A DNA stretch of 64,000 nt from an uncultured Olsenella sp. (GTDB lineage: Bacteria > Actinomycetota > Coriobacteriia > Coriobacteriales > Atopobiaceae). Shown here piece by piece: positions 56,897 to 64,000 of the stretch. Position 1 is the stretch's first letter. The number at the start of each line of letters is the position of its first letter. A model generated the notes under the pieces. It did no database searches, was not told the DNA's origin, and worked only from the letters and a program-made list of their open reading frames with translations. Location: assembly GCA_934660915.1 (NCBI GenBank), contig CAKUIF010000002.1, forward strand, positions 1 to 64,000, written 5' to 3'. A program made the position numbers and the translations under genes.

Positions 56897-58328
56897 AACT
56901 GCGGTGATATACGCCCGCTTTTCGTGCAATAAGCAGCGCGAGGCCTCTATCGACGACCAGCTGCGCATCTGCCGCCAGTGGTGCCAGCGCGAGAGGTACG
57001 CCATCGTGGCGGAATACTGCGACTATGCCATAAGCGGTCGTACCGATGACCGCCCTGAGTTCCAGCGCATGGTGGCCAACGCCGGCGAGAGCGACATAGT
57101 GCTCGTGTACATGATGGATCGCTTCAGCCGAGGGGAGTACGACGCGCCCATATACAAGCGCGAGCTTGCCCAGCACGGCGTGAAGCTCGTCTCGGCGCTT
57201 GAACAGATACCCGATTCGCCCGAGGGCATCATTTACGAGAAGCTGCTTGAGGGCCTTGCGGCGTGCGAGTCGAAGAAGACCGCGATCCGCACGAGGCGCG
57301 GCATGGAGGGCAACGCGCTCAAGTGCAAGACCAACGGTGTGCGCGTGTTCGGCTACGCCAGCAACGAGGCCGACGAGTACGTGATCAATGAGGACGAAGC
57401 AGCTTTCGTGCGCGAGGCGTTCAAGCGGCGCATAGCAAAGGAGACCACCAACTCGATAGCGCGCGACTTCGCGGCACGCGGGGTCAAGACCTCGCAGGGA
57501 AACCCGTGCGGCTACTCGATGGTCGAGCGGATGGTGAAGAACCGGAAGTACACGGGGCGCTACGAGTGGGGCGGCGTTGTCAAAGAGGGCGGCATGCCCG
57601 CGATCATCGACGAGGTGACGTTCATGGAGGCACAGGGCATACGCGCGGCCAAGGAGCGCAGCGCGGAGAGCTGGGGCGACTTCGCCCTTTCCGGCAAGGC
57701 GATCTGCGCGGGCTGCGGGCGCAACCTGCAAGGCGTGAGCGGGCGCGGGCGCAAGAACGTGAAATACGAGTACTACCGCTGCCATGACGGCTGCGTGAGG
57801 CCCGTGAGGCGCGAGGAGCTTGAGGGCGAGATCGTCAAGGCGCTGCGGGCGCTCCTGCAAGACCGCGAGGAGGCCTTGCGGATAGCCCGCATGGTTGCGG
57901 AAAGCTCGGACGGCGCGGAGGTGGCGGCGAGGCGCAAGCAGGCCGCCCAATCGCTCTCAGCAGCCGAGCGCGGCCTGAAGAACATCCTCAACGCCATCGA
58001 GCAGGGCATAATCGCTCCGGGCGCGAAGGAACGCATAGCGGAGCTTGAGCACCAGCGCGACCGCGCCAAGCTCGACCTTGAGGCGATCAGGGACGATCAG
58101 ATAGACCCCGAGCGGCTGGCCGACTTCCTGCAATGCGGCTCCGCCCTGGACGACGCGACGCTGCTGAGGGCGTTCGTCTACCAGGTGAGCGTGAGCGACG
58201 AAGAGTGCATAGTGACGCTGAACTACGACGTGGAAAGCAACGAACCCGCCAGACTTGACGTCCAACGGGTTCGTACAAAATGCAAATGGTGCCCCCAGCG
58301 GGATTCGAACCCGCGATATCCACCTTGA
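56883..58328 (+). CDS. Large serine recombinase (integrase)
   Basis: 481 residues from ATG 56883 with GAGGAGG upstream. Resolvase domain with nucleophile Ser14 (IYARFSCNKQ), then recombinase domain (NGVRVFGYASNEADEYVINEDEAAFVREAF) and zinc-ribbon CAGCGRNLQG ... YYRCHDGC, then a coiled coil (about 370-420). Integrates or excises the phage without long homology. The last 14 codons (CPQRDSNPRYPP) are read from the tRNA-Glu gene on the other strand, so the C-terminus depends on the insertion site. Confidence 0.9.
   Translation: MPTARTAVIYARFSCNKQREASIDDQLRICRQWCQRERYAIVAEYCDYAISGRTDDRPEFQRMVANAGESDIVLVYMMDRFSRGEYDAPIYKRELAQHGVKLVSALEQIPDSPEGIIYEKLLEGLAACESKKTAIRTRRGMEGNALKCKTNGVRVFGYASNEADEYVINEDEAAFVREAFKRRIAKETTNSIARDFAARGVKTSQGNPCGYSMVERMVKNRKYTGRYEWGGVVKEGGMPAIIDEVTFMEAQGIRAAKERSAESWGDFALSGKAICAGCGRNLQGVSGRGRKNVKYEYYRCHDGCVRPVRREELEGEIVKALRALLQDREEALRIARMVAESSDGAEVAARRKQAAQSLSAAERGLKNILNAIEQGIIAPGAKERIAELEHQRDRAKLDLEAIRDDQIDPERLADFLQCGSALDDATLLRAFVYQVSVSDEECIVTLNYDVESNEPARLDVQRVRTKCKWCPQRDSNPRYPP
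58234..58295. repeat. Repeat copy C at the right end
   Basis: Gapless 47/62 match to 22359-22420, including a hairpin ACGAACCCG/CGGGTTCGT that on the minus strand serves as the tRNA-Glu terminator (followed by TTGCTTTCC). Overlaps the 3' end of the recombinase gene. Confidence 0.7.
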
Positions 58329-58363
58329 AAGGGTGGCGTCCTAGGCCGCTAGACGATGGGGAC
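58287..58363 (-). tRNA. tRNA-Glu (anticodon TTC)
   Basis: Complete cloverleaf with encoded CCA (58287-58289): acceptor GTCCCCA/TGGGGGC, anticodon loop CTTTCAA, T-loop TTCGAAT. The 3' part 58287-58331 is identical to 8194-8238, making this the integration target or restored end. Confidence 0.96.
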
Positions 58364-58431
58364 GCGATGACACAGTATACAGGATATGCGGCGCATGGCA
58401 GGCCACGACTTGCCATTAGCAAGAGACGCGC

Positions 58432-58516
58432 TGGTAGGGGCGGTGGGACTCGAACCCACAATCCTTTCGGCCGCGGCTTTTAAGGCCGCTGCGTATGCCA
58501 ATTCCGCCACGCCCCC
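58432..58516 (-). tRNA. tRNA-Leu (anticodon TAA)
   Basis: Cloverleaf with anticodon loop CTTAAAA, long variable arm and encoded CCA. Acceptor GGGGGCG/CGCCCCT. Chromosomal side of the insertion. Confidence 0.95.
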
Positions 58517-58548
58517 GAATGCGACGCGATGCAACGTGCCCGTCTAGT

Positions 58549-59559
58549 CTAGCCGACTTTGGCGTCGCGTGGCAGCGGGCGCATGGTCGGTTTCCAACCA
58601 ACGGGAGAGGGCTCGTCCTCGGCGTCCGGCAGCGCCGTCGCCGCCGTAAGCGAAAGCCCAAAGAGAAGGTCGGACTCGCTCACCGTGAGCTCGGCAAAGC
58701 CGGTCCGCGCCATAAGCTCGCCGATGGCAACCGCGCCGCCCAAGATCACGGGTGCGCGCTTGGGCTGGATGCCCGGCATGGCGGCGCGCTGTTCGACCGT
58801 CTTTGCGGTCAGCGAAGCCTCGAGCTCGGCGACCTTCGCGGCCGAGAGACGCGCCAGGTGGACGCGGCTTGAGTCGTACGGCTCGAGCGCGAGGTCGATG
58901 GCCACGAGCGTGGTCACCGTGCCGCCGCACACAACGAGCGCCTCTGGCGCAAGCCCCGAGATCTTTCGCGCCTCGGGCGCAAAGAGGCCCGCCGCGAACC
59001 CATGCGCCGCCGCAAGGTCCTCCGCAGCCGGAAGCTCCGAGCCGCCGCTCAGGAACTTATCGGTAATTCTCCTGCAGCCGACATTCGTCGAACAGACGAA
59101 CTGCAGGTCAAGCACACCATCGTTGAGCACACCGCACGCAAGCTCGGTCGAGCCGCCGCCGTTGTCGGCCACAAGGATCTTCTTGCCGCCGAAGTCCTGC
59201 GCCACGCCGAGAAACGTCAGGGCACCCTCGACCTCGCCGGGAATGACCTCAGGCTCGAGGCCCAGGCCGCGCAGGGCGTTCACGAGGTCGGCGGAGTTCT
59301 CCGCGTCGCGGGCGGCAGACGTCATCGTGCAGCACACGGCCTCGGCGCGGGCCGAAACAGCGCTGGCCACATATTCGCGGCAGCACGAGACCACGCGACC
59401 CATAGCCTCGGGATCGAGCCGCCGGGTGCGGTCCACGCCCTGGCCGAGGTTGCAGATGCAGGAGGTCTTGGCCAGGCGCTGCACGCGGCCGCCCTCCACG
59501 TCGGCAACGGCAAGCCGCGCCGTCACCGTCCCGATGTCGATGCACGCAACGCGCCTCAT
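58549..59559 (-). CDS. ppx: Exopolyphosphatase/guanosine pentaphosphatase family protein
   Basis: 336 residues, actin-like ATPase fold: phosphate-1 loop CIDIGTVTARLAVAD, ADNGGGSTELACG (phosphate 2) and VVCGGTVTTLVAID. Splits polyphosphate or pppGpp. Follows the FtsB-like and MazG genes, as in many actinobacteria. Confidence 0.9.
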   Translation of the reverse strand: MRRVACIDIGTVTARLAVADVEGGRVQRLAKTSCICNLGQGVDRTRRLDPEAMGRVVSCCREYVASAVSARAEAVCCTMTSAARDAENSADLVNALRGLGLEPEVIPGEVEGALTFLGVAQDFGGKKILVADNGGGSTELACGVLNDGVLDLQFVCSTNVGCRRITDKFLSGGSELPAAEDLAAAHGFAAGLFAPEARKISGLAPEALVVCGGTVTTLVAIDLALEPYDSSRVHLARLSAAKVAELEASLTAKTVEQRAAMPGIQPKRAPVILGGAVAIGELMARTGFAELTVSESDLLFGLSLTAATALPDAEDEPSPVGWKPTMRPLPRDAKVG

Positions 59560-59603
59560 GCCGCGTCCTTTCTGGTTTTCCCGCGCAAGATGTCCGCCGC
59601 GGG

Positions 59604-60311
59604 TCAGTTGCCGATGTAGTGGAAGACCTTGTCGCCGAGCTCGATGTACCAGGGTTGCTCCGCCTGCTGGTCGGCGCCGTCGGTGCTCGACGCCGAGCCG
59701 TCAGCGCCCTCGTCGAGGCCTTCGACGACGACCTTGGTCTCGCCCTCCGACACGTAGCCGCGCCGGCGCGCTTCGTCCTCGATGCCCTCGCGGGTCTGAA
59801 GGCTCTGGATATCCGCCTTGAACTGGTCGTTGCTGGCGTTGTACGCGTCGAGCTGCGCCTGCAGGTCCTGGCCCTTGCGCCACGCGCAGTAGTAGGTTTT
59901 CGCGGGGCCGTACATGGTTAGGATCAAGCCGATGAAGAGCGCGATCACAAGAAGGACGACACGGAAGTTCATAACGAAGCCGCCGATCGCGGAGAGCGCG
60001 CCGTTGACGTCGATCGTCGGCGTCGCCGCGGCCTCGCGGCGCGGCGTGGCCGGGCGAGACTCGCTCGCGCGATCGGGCGCCACGCGGGCGTCGCGCCTGC
60101 GGTTGGCGCGCTGTGTGCCGCGGTCATCCTGGCGAGAAGAACTCGTCCGCGAGCGGCGACCATCGGCAGCGGCGTAGCCGGCAGTCGTGCGGCCGGCGGG
60201 CGCGAGCGCCCTGGGGGCGATTCCGCGCGCGGCATCCGCGGCCGCGCGGGCCTCGGCGCCCGAAAGGTGCGCAGGCCTGACGTTGCTGTAGGTGTCCGTG
60301 GTGTTGTTCAT
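59604..60311 (-). CDS. FtsB/DivIC-like septum protein
   Basis: 235 residues from ATG 60311. Disordered Arg/Ala-rich cytoplasmic part (1 to about 105), one membrane segment (FRVVLLVIALFIGLILTMYG), coiled coil LQAQLDAYNASNDQFKADIQSLQTREGIEDEARRRGYVSEGE (FtsB/DivIC signature) and an acidic end. Helps recruit the division machinery. Confidence 0.85.
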   Translation of the reverse strand: MNNTTDTYSNVRPAHLSGAEARAAADAARGIAPRALAPAGRTTAGYAAADGRRSRTSSSRQDDRGTQRANRRRDARVAPDRASESRPATPRREAAATPTIDVNGALSAIGGFVMNFRVVLLVIALFIGLILTMYGPAKTYYCAWRKGQDLQAQLDAYNASNDQFKADIQSLQTREGIEDEARRRGYVSEGETKVVVEGLDEGADGSASSTDGADQQAEQPWYIELGDKVFHYIGN

Positions 60312-60406
60312 GCCGTCGCTTCGTTTTAGGTGTGTTTGGGCGGCCACCGGAAGGCGGCCGACTCGGTCTTTGTGTCAGTTATACCAGAGGAGCGGGCGCG
60401 CGGCGG

Positions 60407-61372
60407 CTAGCGGGAGGGCTTCTCCTCAGCCTTCGCACGCTCCCAAAGCTCGTTCAGCTCCGCGGTGCTCAGGTCGTCTGCCGTGCGGCCCTCGGCTCGC
60501 GCCGCCTCCTCGATGCGAGCCCAACGCCGGCGGAACTTCCGGTTAGATGCGGCGAGGGCCTCCTCAGCGTCAATTCCCTCTTTGCGCGCGACGTTTACCA
60601 GCGCAAAGAGAAGGTCGCCGAACTCTGCCGCGGCAGCATCGGAGCCCGGCTCCTCGGCCTCGAACTCGGCGCGCTCCTCGGCAACCTTATCCCAGACGTC
60701 CGCCGTGGTCTCCCACTCGAAGCCGGCCTTGGCCGCGCGCTTCGAGATCTTCTGCGCCTGCATGAGGGCAGGCAGGCTCGCGGGCACAGAGTCGAGGAGG
60801 CCTGCCTCGGCGCCGGAGAGCTCGCCGCGGGCTTCGCGCTCGAGGCGCTTGACGTCGTCCCAGATGTCGAGGACCGCCGGCGCGTCGGCAGCGACGCCGT
60901 CAGGGCGTGCCTCGTCGAAGCCGGCGGGGACGGCACCGTCCACGACGGCTGCGAGGTCGCCGAACACGTGAGGGTGGCGACGGACGAGCTTCTCGTTGAG
61001 GCCGCGCGCCACGTCGTTGATGTCGAACTCGCCGGCGTCGGCGGCCATCTGCGCATGGAGGAGCACCTGCTCGAGCACGTCGCCGAGCTCCTCGCAAAGG
61101 TGAGCGACGTCGTGGGCATCGATGGCGTCGACCGCCTCGTAAGCCTCCTCAACCATATTCACCGTGATGGAGGCGTGAGTCTGCTCGCGGTCCCAGGGGC
61201 AGCCATCGGGCTGGCGCAAGCGCCAGATGGTACGGATAAGCCGGTCGAGCTGCGGGTGCGCCGTCGGGGCGTCGGCGCGCGACGCGTTCTGCTCGTCCAC
61301 GAGGTCCGAGAGGGCGCGGCCATCCGCCACGCGACACTCCGGCTGGTTGAACTTGCCCGGCACGAACTCCAT
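60407..61372 (-). CDS. mazG: MazG nucleoside triphosphate pyrophosphohydrolase
   Basis: 321 residues. LIRTIWRLRQPDGCPWDREQTHASI and EEAYEAVDAIDAHDVAHLCEELGDVLEQVLLHAQMA carry the EExxE...ExxD metal ligands of the first MazG domain; a second, weaker domain is near 210-290 (KVAEERAEFEAEE...EFGDLLFALVNVAR). Hydrolyses NTPs to NMP and PPi. Confidence 0.92.
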   Translation of the reverse strand: MEFVPGKFNQPECRVADGRALSDLVDEQNASRADAPTAHPQLDRLIRTIWRLRQPDGCPWDREQTHASITVNMVEEAYEAVDAIDAHDVAHLCEELGDVLEQVLLHAQMAADAGEFDINDVARGLNEKLVRRHPHVFGDLAAVVDGAVPAGFDEARPDGVAADAPAVLDIWDDVKRLEREARGELSGAEAGLLDSVPASLPALMQAQKISKRAAKAGFEWETTADVWDKVAEERAEFEAEEPGSDAAAAEFGDLLFALVNVARKEGIDAEEALAASNRKFRRRWARIEEAARAEGRTADDLSTAELNELWERAKAEEKPSR

Positions 61373-61417
61373 TTGCTCCCCTTTCAGCGGTTTTCCGCCG
61401 TCATTGTATCGCGAGGG

Positions 61418-61600
61418 CTGCGCACTTTCCGTCTTCGGGCCACGCCGAGGCGCGCACGGCGCAGTTTAGCGGTTCGGGCCACGCAGTTTGGACGGCAACG
61501 GGGCGCCCGGCGTACGACAACTGGGGCTTTGCGACGCGCGGCACCGCGAGACCCGCCTCGGGCGTGATAATCACATGGCCCGAGGGCGGAAAGTGCGCAG
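61418..61600. repeat. 183-bp element with 25-bp inverted ends
   Basis: CTGCGCACTTTCCG...TCGGGCCA at 61418-61442 and its reverse complement at 61576-61600 match at 22 of 25 positions. MITE-like; single copy in this window. Confidence 0.6.
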
Positions 61601-61894
61601 CGCAACGGCGCGGACGTAGCCCGAAAGCCCAAAGCGCGCGCCCGGGCAGGCACCCCACCGCGCCGAAACCAACTCCGGGCCACGTCCCCGACCGCGCTTG
61701 CGCCGAAGCGCTCCGCGGGCTACGCGCTTTTGCGGCCCGCGAGAACCCATTCGGCGCAAAAGGCCAGTTGGCCCCTCCCCGCCGCGGGGTCGCGCGGCTC
61801 CCGAGAGCTAAAACACGTAGCCCGGATCCGCTTTCGGCGCACAGGGGCGCCCCAGCGTAGCCCCGACGGCATCTCGGCGCACGCGTACACGAAA

Positions 61895-61922
61895 ATCGCC
61901 CGGCCAAGAGCGGCCGGGCGAT
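61895..61922 (-). terminator. Terminator of the mannose-family PTS operon
   Basis: ATCGCCCGGCC/GGCCGGGCGAT stem, followed by TTTTCG on the minus strand, 30 bp after the EIID stop. Confidence 0.88.
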
Positions 61923-61951
61923 CAAAGAGGAGGGAGGCGAGTTCGATTGGC

Positions 61952-62767
61952 CTACACCAGGCCGAGAGCAACGAGGACGATGCCCAGAACCAGCAGGCCA
62001 AACATGACGGCCGTGCCGGACTTACCCTTCTTGAGCAGGCTGTAGCAACCGCCCACGAGGCCAAGCGGCAGGATGAACGGGCAGATCTGGTCGATGATCT
62101 CCTGCAGGACGACCTGAGCGCCGTTGATGTCGATGGTCGCGCCCAAGGTCAGGGTAACCATCGAGGGGATCATGGCGCCGATGACCATAAGGCCCATGAT
62201 GCGCGCAGCCTCGGTCACCTTCTGGAGGGTTCCGTCGCTGGAGATGCGCTCGAGGAACTTCGAGCCGCCGTCATAGCCGATCTTGAAGCCCACGCGACGC
62301 ACGACCTCGGACGGGATGACGTTGATCAGGGCGTAGATGATGGGGCCCAGGACGTTGCCCGCCACGGCCAGCGGAGCGCCGATGCCGGCGCCGATGACGC
62401 GGAACGTGCCCCAGAAGAACGAGTCGCCGATACCGGCAAGCGGGCCCATAAGGGCGGCCTTGACCGAGGTGATGGAGCCGGCGTCGTACTCCTCCGGCTC
62501 GGAGGCGTTCTGCTCCTCCATGGCGCAGGTGAGGCCGATGAGGAACGGGCTCGTGGAAGTCGCGCAGTTATAGAACTCGAGGTGGCGCTTGACGGCGGCC
62601 TTCAGGCCCTCCGGATCGTCCTTGTAGAGCTCCTTCAGGGCGGGCATCATGGTGTAGCAGTAGCCCGTGGACATCTGGCGCTCGTAGTTGAAGCAGCCGA
62701 GGAGCTGGTAGTGACGGTTGAAGACGTGGTGGAGCGTCTTCTCGCTAAGCTTCTTCTCTTCAGCCAT
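61952..62767 (-). CDS. PTS mannose-family EIID
   Basis: 271 residues. LLGCFNYERQMSTGYCYTMMPAL, AALMGPLAGIGDSFFWGTFRVIGAGIG and three C-terminal helices are typical of EIID. Forms the sugar channel with EIIC. Two bases downstream of EIIC. Confidence 0.93.
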   Translation of the reverse strand: MAEEKKLSEKTLHHVFNRHYQLLGCFNYERQMSTGYCYTMMPALKELYKDDPEGLKAAVKRHLEFYNCATSTSPFLIGLTCAMEEQNASEPEEYDAGSITSVKAALMGPLAGIGDSFFWGTFRVIGAGIGAPLAVAGNVLGPIIYALINVIPSEVVRRVGFKIGYDGGSKFLERISSDGTLQKVTEAARIMGLMVIGAMIPSMVTLTLGATIDINGAQVVLQEIIDQICPFILPLGLVGGCYSLLKKGKSGTAVMFGLLVLGIVLVALGLV

Positions 62768-62769
62768 GA

Positions 62770-63567
62770 TTACAGCTCCTCATCATCTTCGTCGTCGATG
62801 GACTCGGACCCGGCGCCTTGGGTCGCAAGAGCAGCCGCGGGGGCCTGCTTGCCACTGAGCATGTAGTAAACGACCGCGGCGATGGCACCGAAGAACGCGG
62901 CGCCGAGGGTGCTCACGTTAAGGAACGCGGCAAGGGCAAAGCCGAGGAACAGGAACACGCCGAACTTCTTGTCCCAGGTCAGCTGGATCAGCATGGCGAC
63001 GCCGAGCGCGGGAAGGAGGTTGCCGGACTGGTTGAGGCCCTCCTGGATGACGGGCGGAATCTGGTCGACGAAGCTGGTGATGACGCCGGAGCCGAGGACA
63101 TAGCCCAAGAAGATGGGCACGAACTTAAAGAGGAAGTAGACGATGCCGCCGCCCCAGATGCACAGGTCGATGCCGCGGTAGTTCTCCTGGTCGGCAAAGC
63201 GGTCGGCCTGGTGGGCAAAGAACGTGTTCACGATCGGGGCCGCGATGTCGCAGAGCTGGGCCACGACGGCGATGGGCACGGCCAGGGCAAGCGTGGTCTC
63301 GTAAGACGCGCCGGTGCTGATGGCAAGCGCCGTGGCGAGGGCGGATCCGACGACGACGTTCGGCGGCGTGGTGGTGCCGATGCCGTTCAGGCCCATCCAC
63401 ACGAGCTCGAGCTGGCCGCCGACCACAAGGCCGGTCACGGGGTCGCCCATGATGAGGCCGACCACAGGGCCGATGATGATCGGGCGGTCCAGCATGTGCT
63501 GGCCGACGAGGCGCGACTCAAGGTAGATCAGCGCCGAAACAAGGGCGACCAAGAATCCTTGCAGCAT
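62770..63567 (-). CDS. PTS mannose-family EIIC
   Basis: 265 residues, about eight membrane segments; RPIIIGPVVGLIMGDPVTGLVVGGQLELVWMGL...GTTTPPNVVVGSALATALAI is the EIIC signature. Acidic cytoplasmic end DDEDDEEL. Confidence 0.93.
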   Translation of the reverse strand: MLQGFLVALVSALIYLESRLVGQHMLDRPIIIGPVVGLIMGDPVTGLVVGGQLELVWMGLNGIGTTTPPNVVVGSALATALAISTGASYETTLALAVPIAVVAQLCDIAAPIVNTFFAHQADRFADQENYRGIDLCIWGGGIVYFLFKFVPIFLGYVLGSGVITSFVDQIPPVIQEGLNQSGNLLPALGVAMLIQLTWDKKFGVFLFLGFALAAFLNVSTLGAAFFGAIAAVVYYMLSGKQAPAAALATQGAGSESIDDEDDEEL

Positions 63568-63611
63568 AGTGCTTCCTTTCTCCTTCTATCCTTGCTTATA
63601 ACTACGGGGAA

Positions 63612-63652
63612 GGCGCGGCCCGGGGCAAGAAGCGCGCTGCCCGCGGGCCGCC
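63612..63652 (-). promoter_or_regulatory. Intercistronic hairpin
   Basis: GGCGCGGCCCGGGGCA pairs with TGCCCGCGGGCCGCC between EIIB and EIIC genes; no U-run. May stabilise or split the operon mRNA. Confidence 0.45.
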
Positions 63653-63657
63653 TCCCG

Positions 63658-64000
63658 CTAGTTCAGAGCGTGCTCGATAGCCGCGAAGTCGGCCTTCTCG
63701 AGCGTAGGGTTGGCCTGGCCAAATACGTTGACGCCCGCGTCGTGCAGCTTCTTTGCCGCGGCGAACTCCTCGGCGGTGGTGTACACCTGCGGGATGATGG
63801 CAACGTACTTCTCGTCGGGCTTCTTGTTTACGCCGGCGGTGCCGATGTTGAGCTTGCTGAACTTGTGGGCGTCGTCGAGCAGGCTGTACAGACGCTCGGC
63901 GTCCTCGACGGTCTGGGTGACGACGAAGATCCTCTTGCCGTCGTTGATGGGGTTGTTGAGAGCCTTCGCGGCCTTCTCGACGGGCTTGATGAAGAGCTTC
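63658..64000 (-). CDS. PTS mannose-family EIIB, C-terminal part (cut by window end)
   Basis: About 113 residues to the stop at 63658: IFVVTQTVEDAERLYSLL ... LNIGTAGVNKKPDEKYVAIIPQVYTTAEEFAAAKKLHDAGVNVFGQANPT. This matches the C-terminal half of sorbose/mannose-type EIIB; the phospho-His part lies outside the window. Same operon as EIIC and EIID. Confidence 0.82.
   Translation of the reverse strand, partial: KLFIKPVEKAAKALNNPINDGKRIFVVTQTVEDAERLYSLLDDAHKFSKLNIGTAGVNKKPDEKYVAIIPQVYTTAEEFAAAKKLHDAGVNVFGQANPTLEKADFAAIEHALN

Larger units (their letters stand above)
22412..58331. mobile_element. Siphovirus-like prophage, about 36 kb
   Basis: Contiguous phage modules: lysis (22492-25331), DGR (25470-28533), tail tip and tail (28546-37666), head (37654-44481), early genes (44705-56070), lysogeny switch (56070-56390) and serine recombinase (56883-58328). 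All head, tail and lysis genes are complete, so it may be inducible except for uncertain integration functions. The right border is the tRNA-Glu gene; the left border is inferred from repeat copy B and could be off by tens of bases. Confidence 0.8.
61373..61951. other. 579-bp GC-rich intergenic region
   Basis: Open frames on both strands here have no recognisable protein character. Holds the 183-bp inverted-repeat element and the PTS terminator. The rest (61601-61890) has repeated CGGGC/GCGCC words and looks non-coding. Confidence 0.6.

Noticed and set aside
61401..61925. Possible protein genes in the GC-rich gap right of mazG
   Set aside because: Frames on both strands are open only because of the base composition; Arg/Ala/Pro-rich, no ribosome site, and they run through an inverted-repeat element and a terminator.

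Overview
The window is high-GC chromosomal DNA from a gut-type actinobacterium. I infer class Coriobacteriia, probably Collinsella or a close relative, from the codon use, several PTS permease operons (alpha-glucoside, lactose/cellobiose and mannose families), an actinobacterial-type Ppx next to an FtsB/DivIC-like protein and MazG, and long GGGACAAAAGGGAC hairpin repeats between genes. No species assignment is possible from the sequence alone.

Layout. Positions 1-6003 carry, on the minus strand, an alpha-glucoside PTS operon (EIIA, LicT-type antiterminator, EIICB, GH4 6-phospho-alpha-glucosidase) and a nitrilase-family hydrolase, separated by palindromic repeats. A DUF3825 gene lies at 6321-8090. 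At 8117-8417 is what looks like a complete phage-type attachment site whose 45-bp core equals the 3' end of tRNA-Glu. It is followed by a frameshifted tyrosine integrase, an excisionase-like gene, a degenerate IS21 element and a broken IS256 element. Positions 14042-22094 hold an eight-gene minus-strand operon: PRD regulator, M42 peptidase, lactose/cellobiose PTS IIA, IIB and IIC, M24 peptidase, MalY-like lyase and RDD protein. It resembles in logic the PTS-plus-aminopeptidase clusters of E. coli (frv, ypd/fry).

Positions about 22412-58331 are a siphovirus-like prophage, nearly all on the minus strand: repressor and Cro-like switch, replication/recombination genes (DUF1351, ERF, SSB, helicase loader, RusA), a cytosine methyltransferase in two overlapping reading frames, terminase, portal, MuF-type minor head protein with a toxin-like C-terminus, capsid, tail genes with a -1 frameshifted chaperone pair, tape measure, and tail tip. 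Next come a diversity-generating retroelement (DGR: lectin-fold target with variable repeat, Avd, second repeat copy, reverse transcriptase) and a lysis cassette. A large serine recombinase lies at the right end and its reading frame runs into an intact tRNA-Glu gene. The 45-bp tRNA-Glu end is therefore present at 8194-8238 and 58287-58331, bracketing about 50 kb.

Right of this lie tRNA-Leu, ppx, an FtsB/DivIC-like gene, mazG and a mannose-family PTS operon cut off by the window end.

The most notable observation is in the DGR. Its target-gene repeat and the copy in the canonical template position differ at 15 sites. All 15 are in codon positions 1 or 2, but 7 are not adenine in the supposed template. 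Both copies look like mutated variable repeats of an AAC/AAT-rich template that is not visible in this window.
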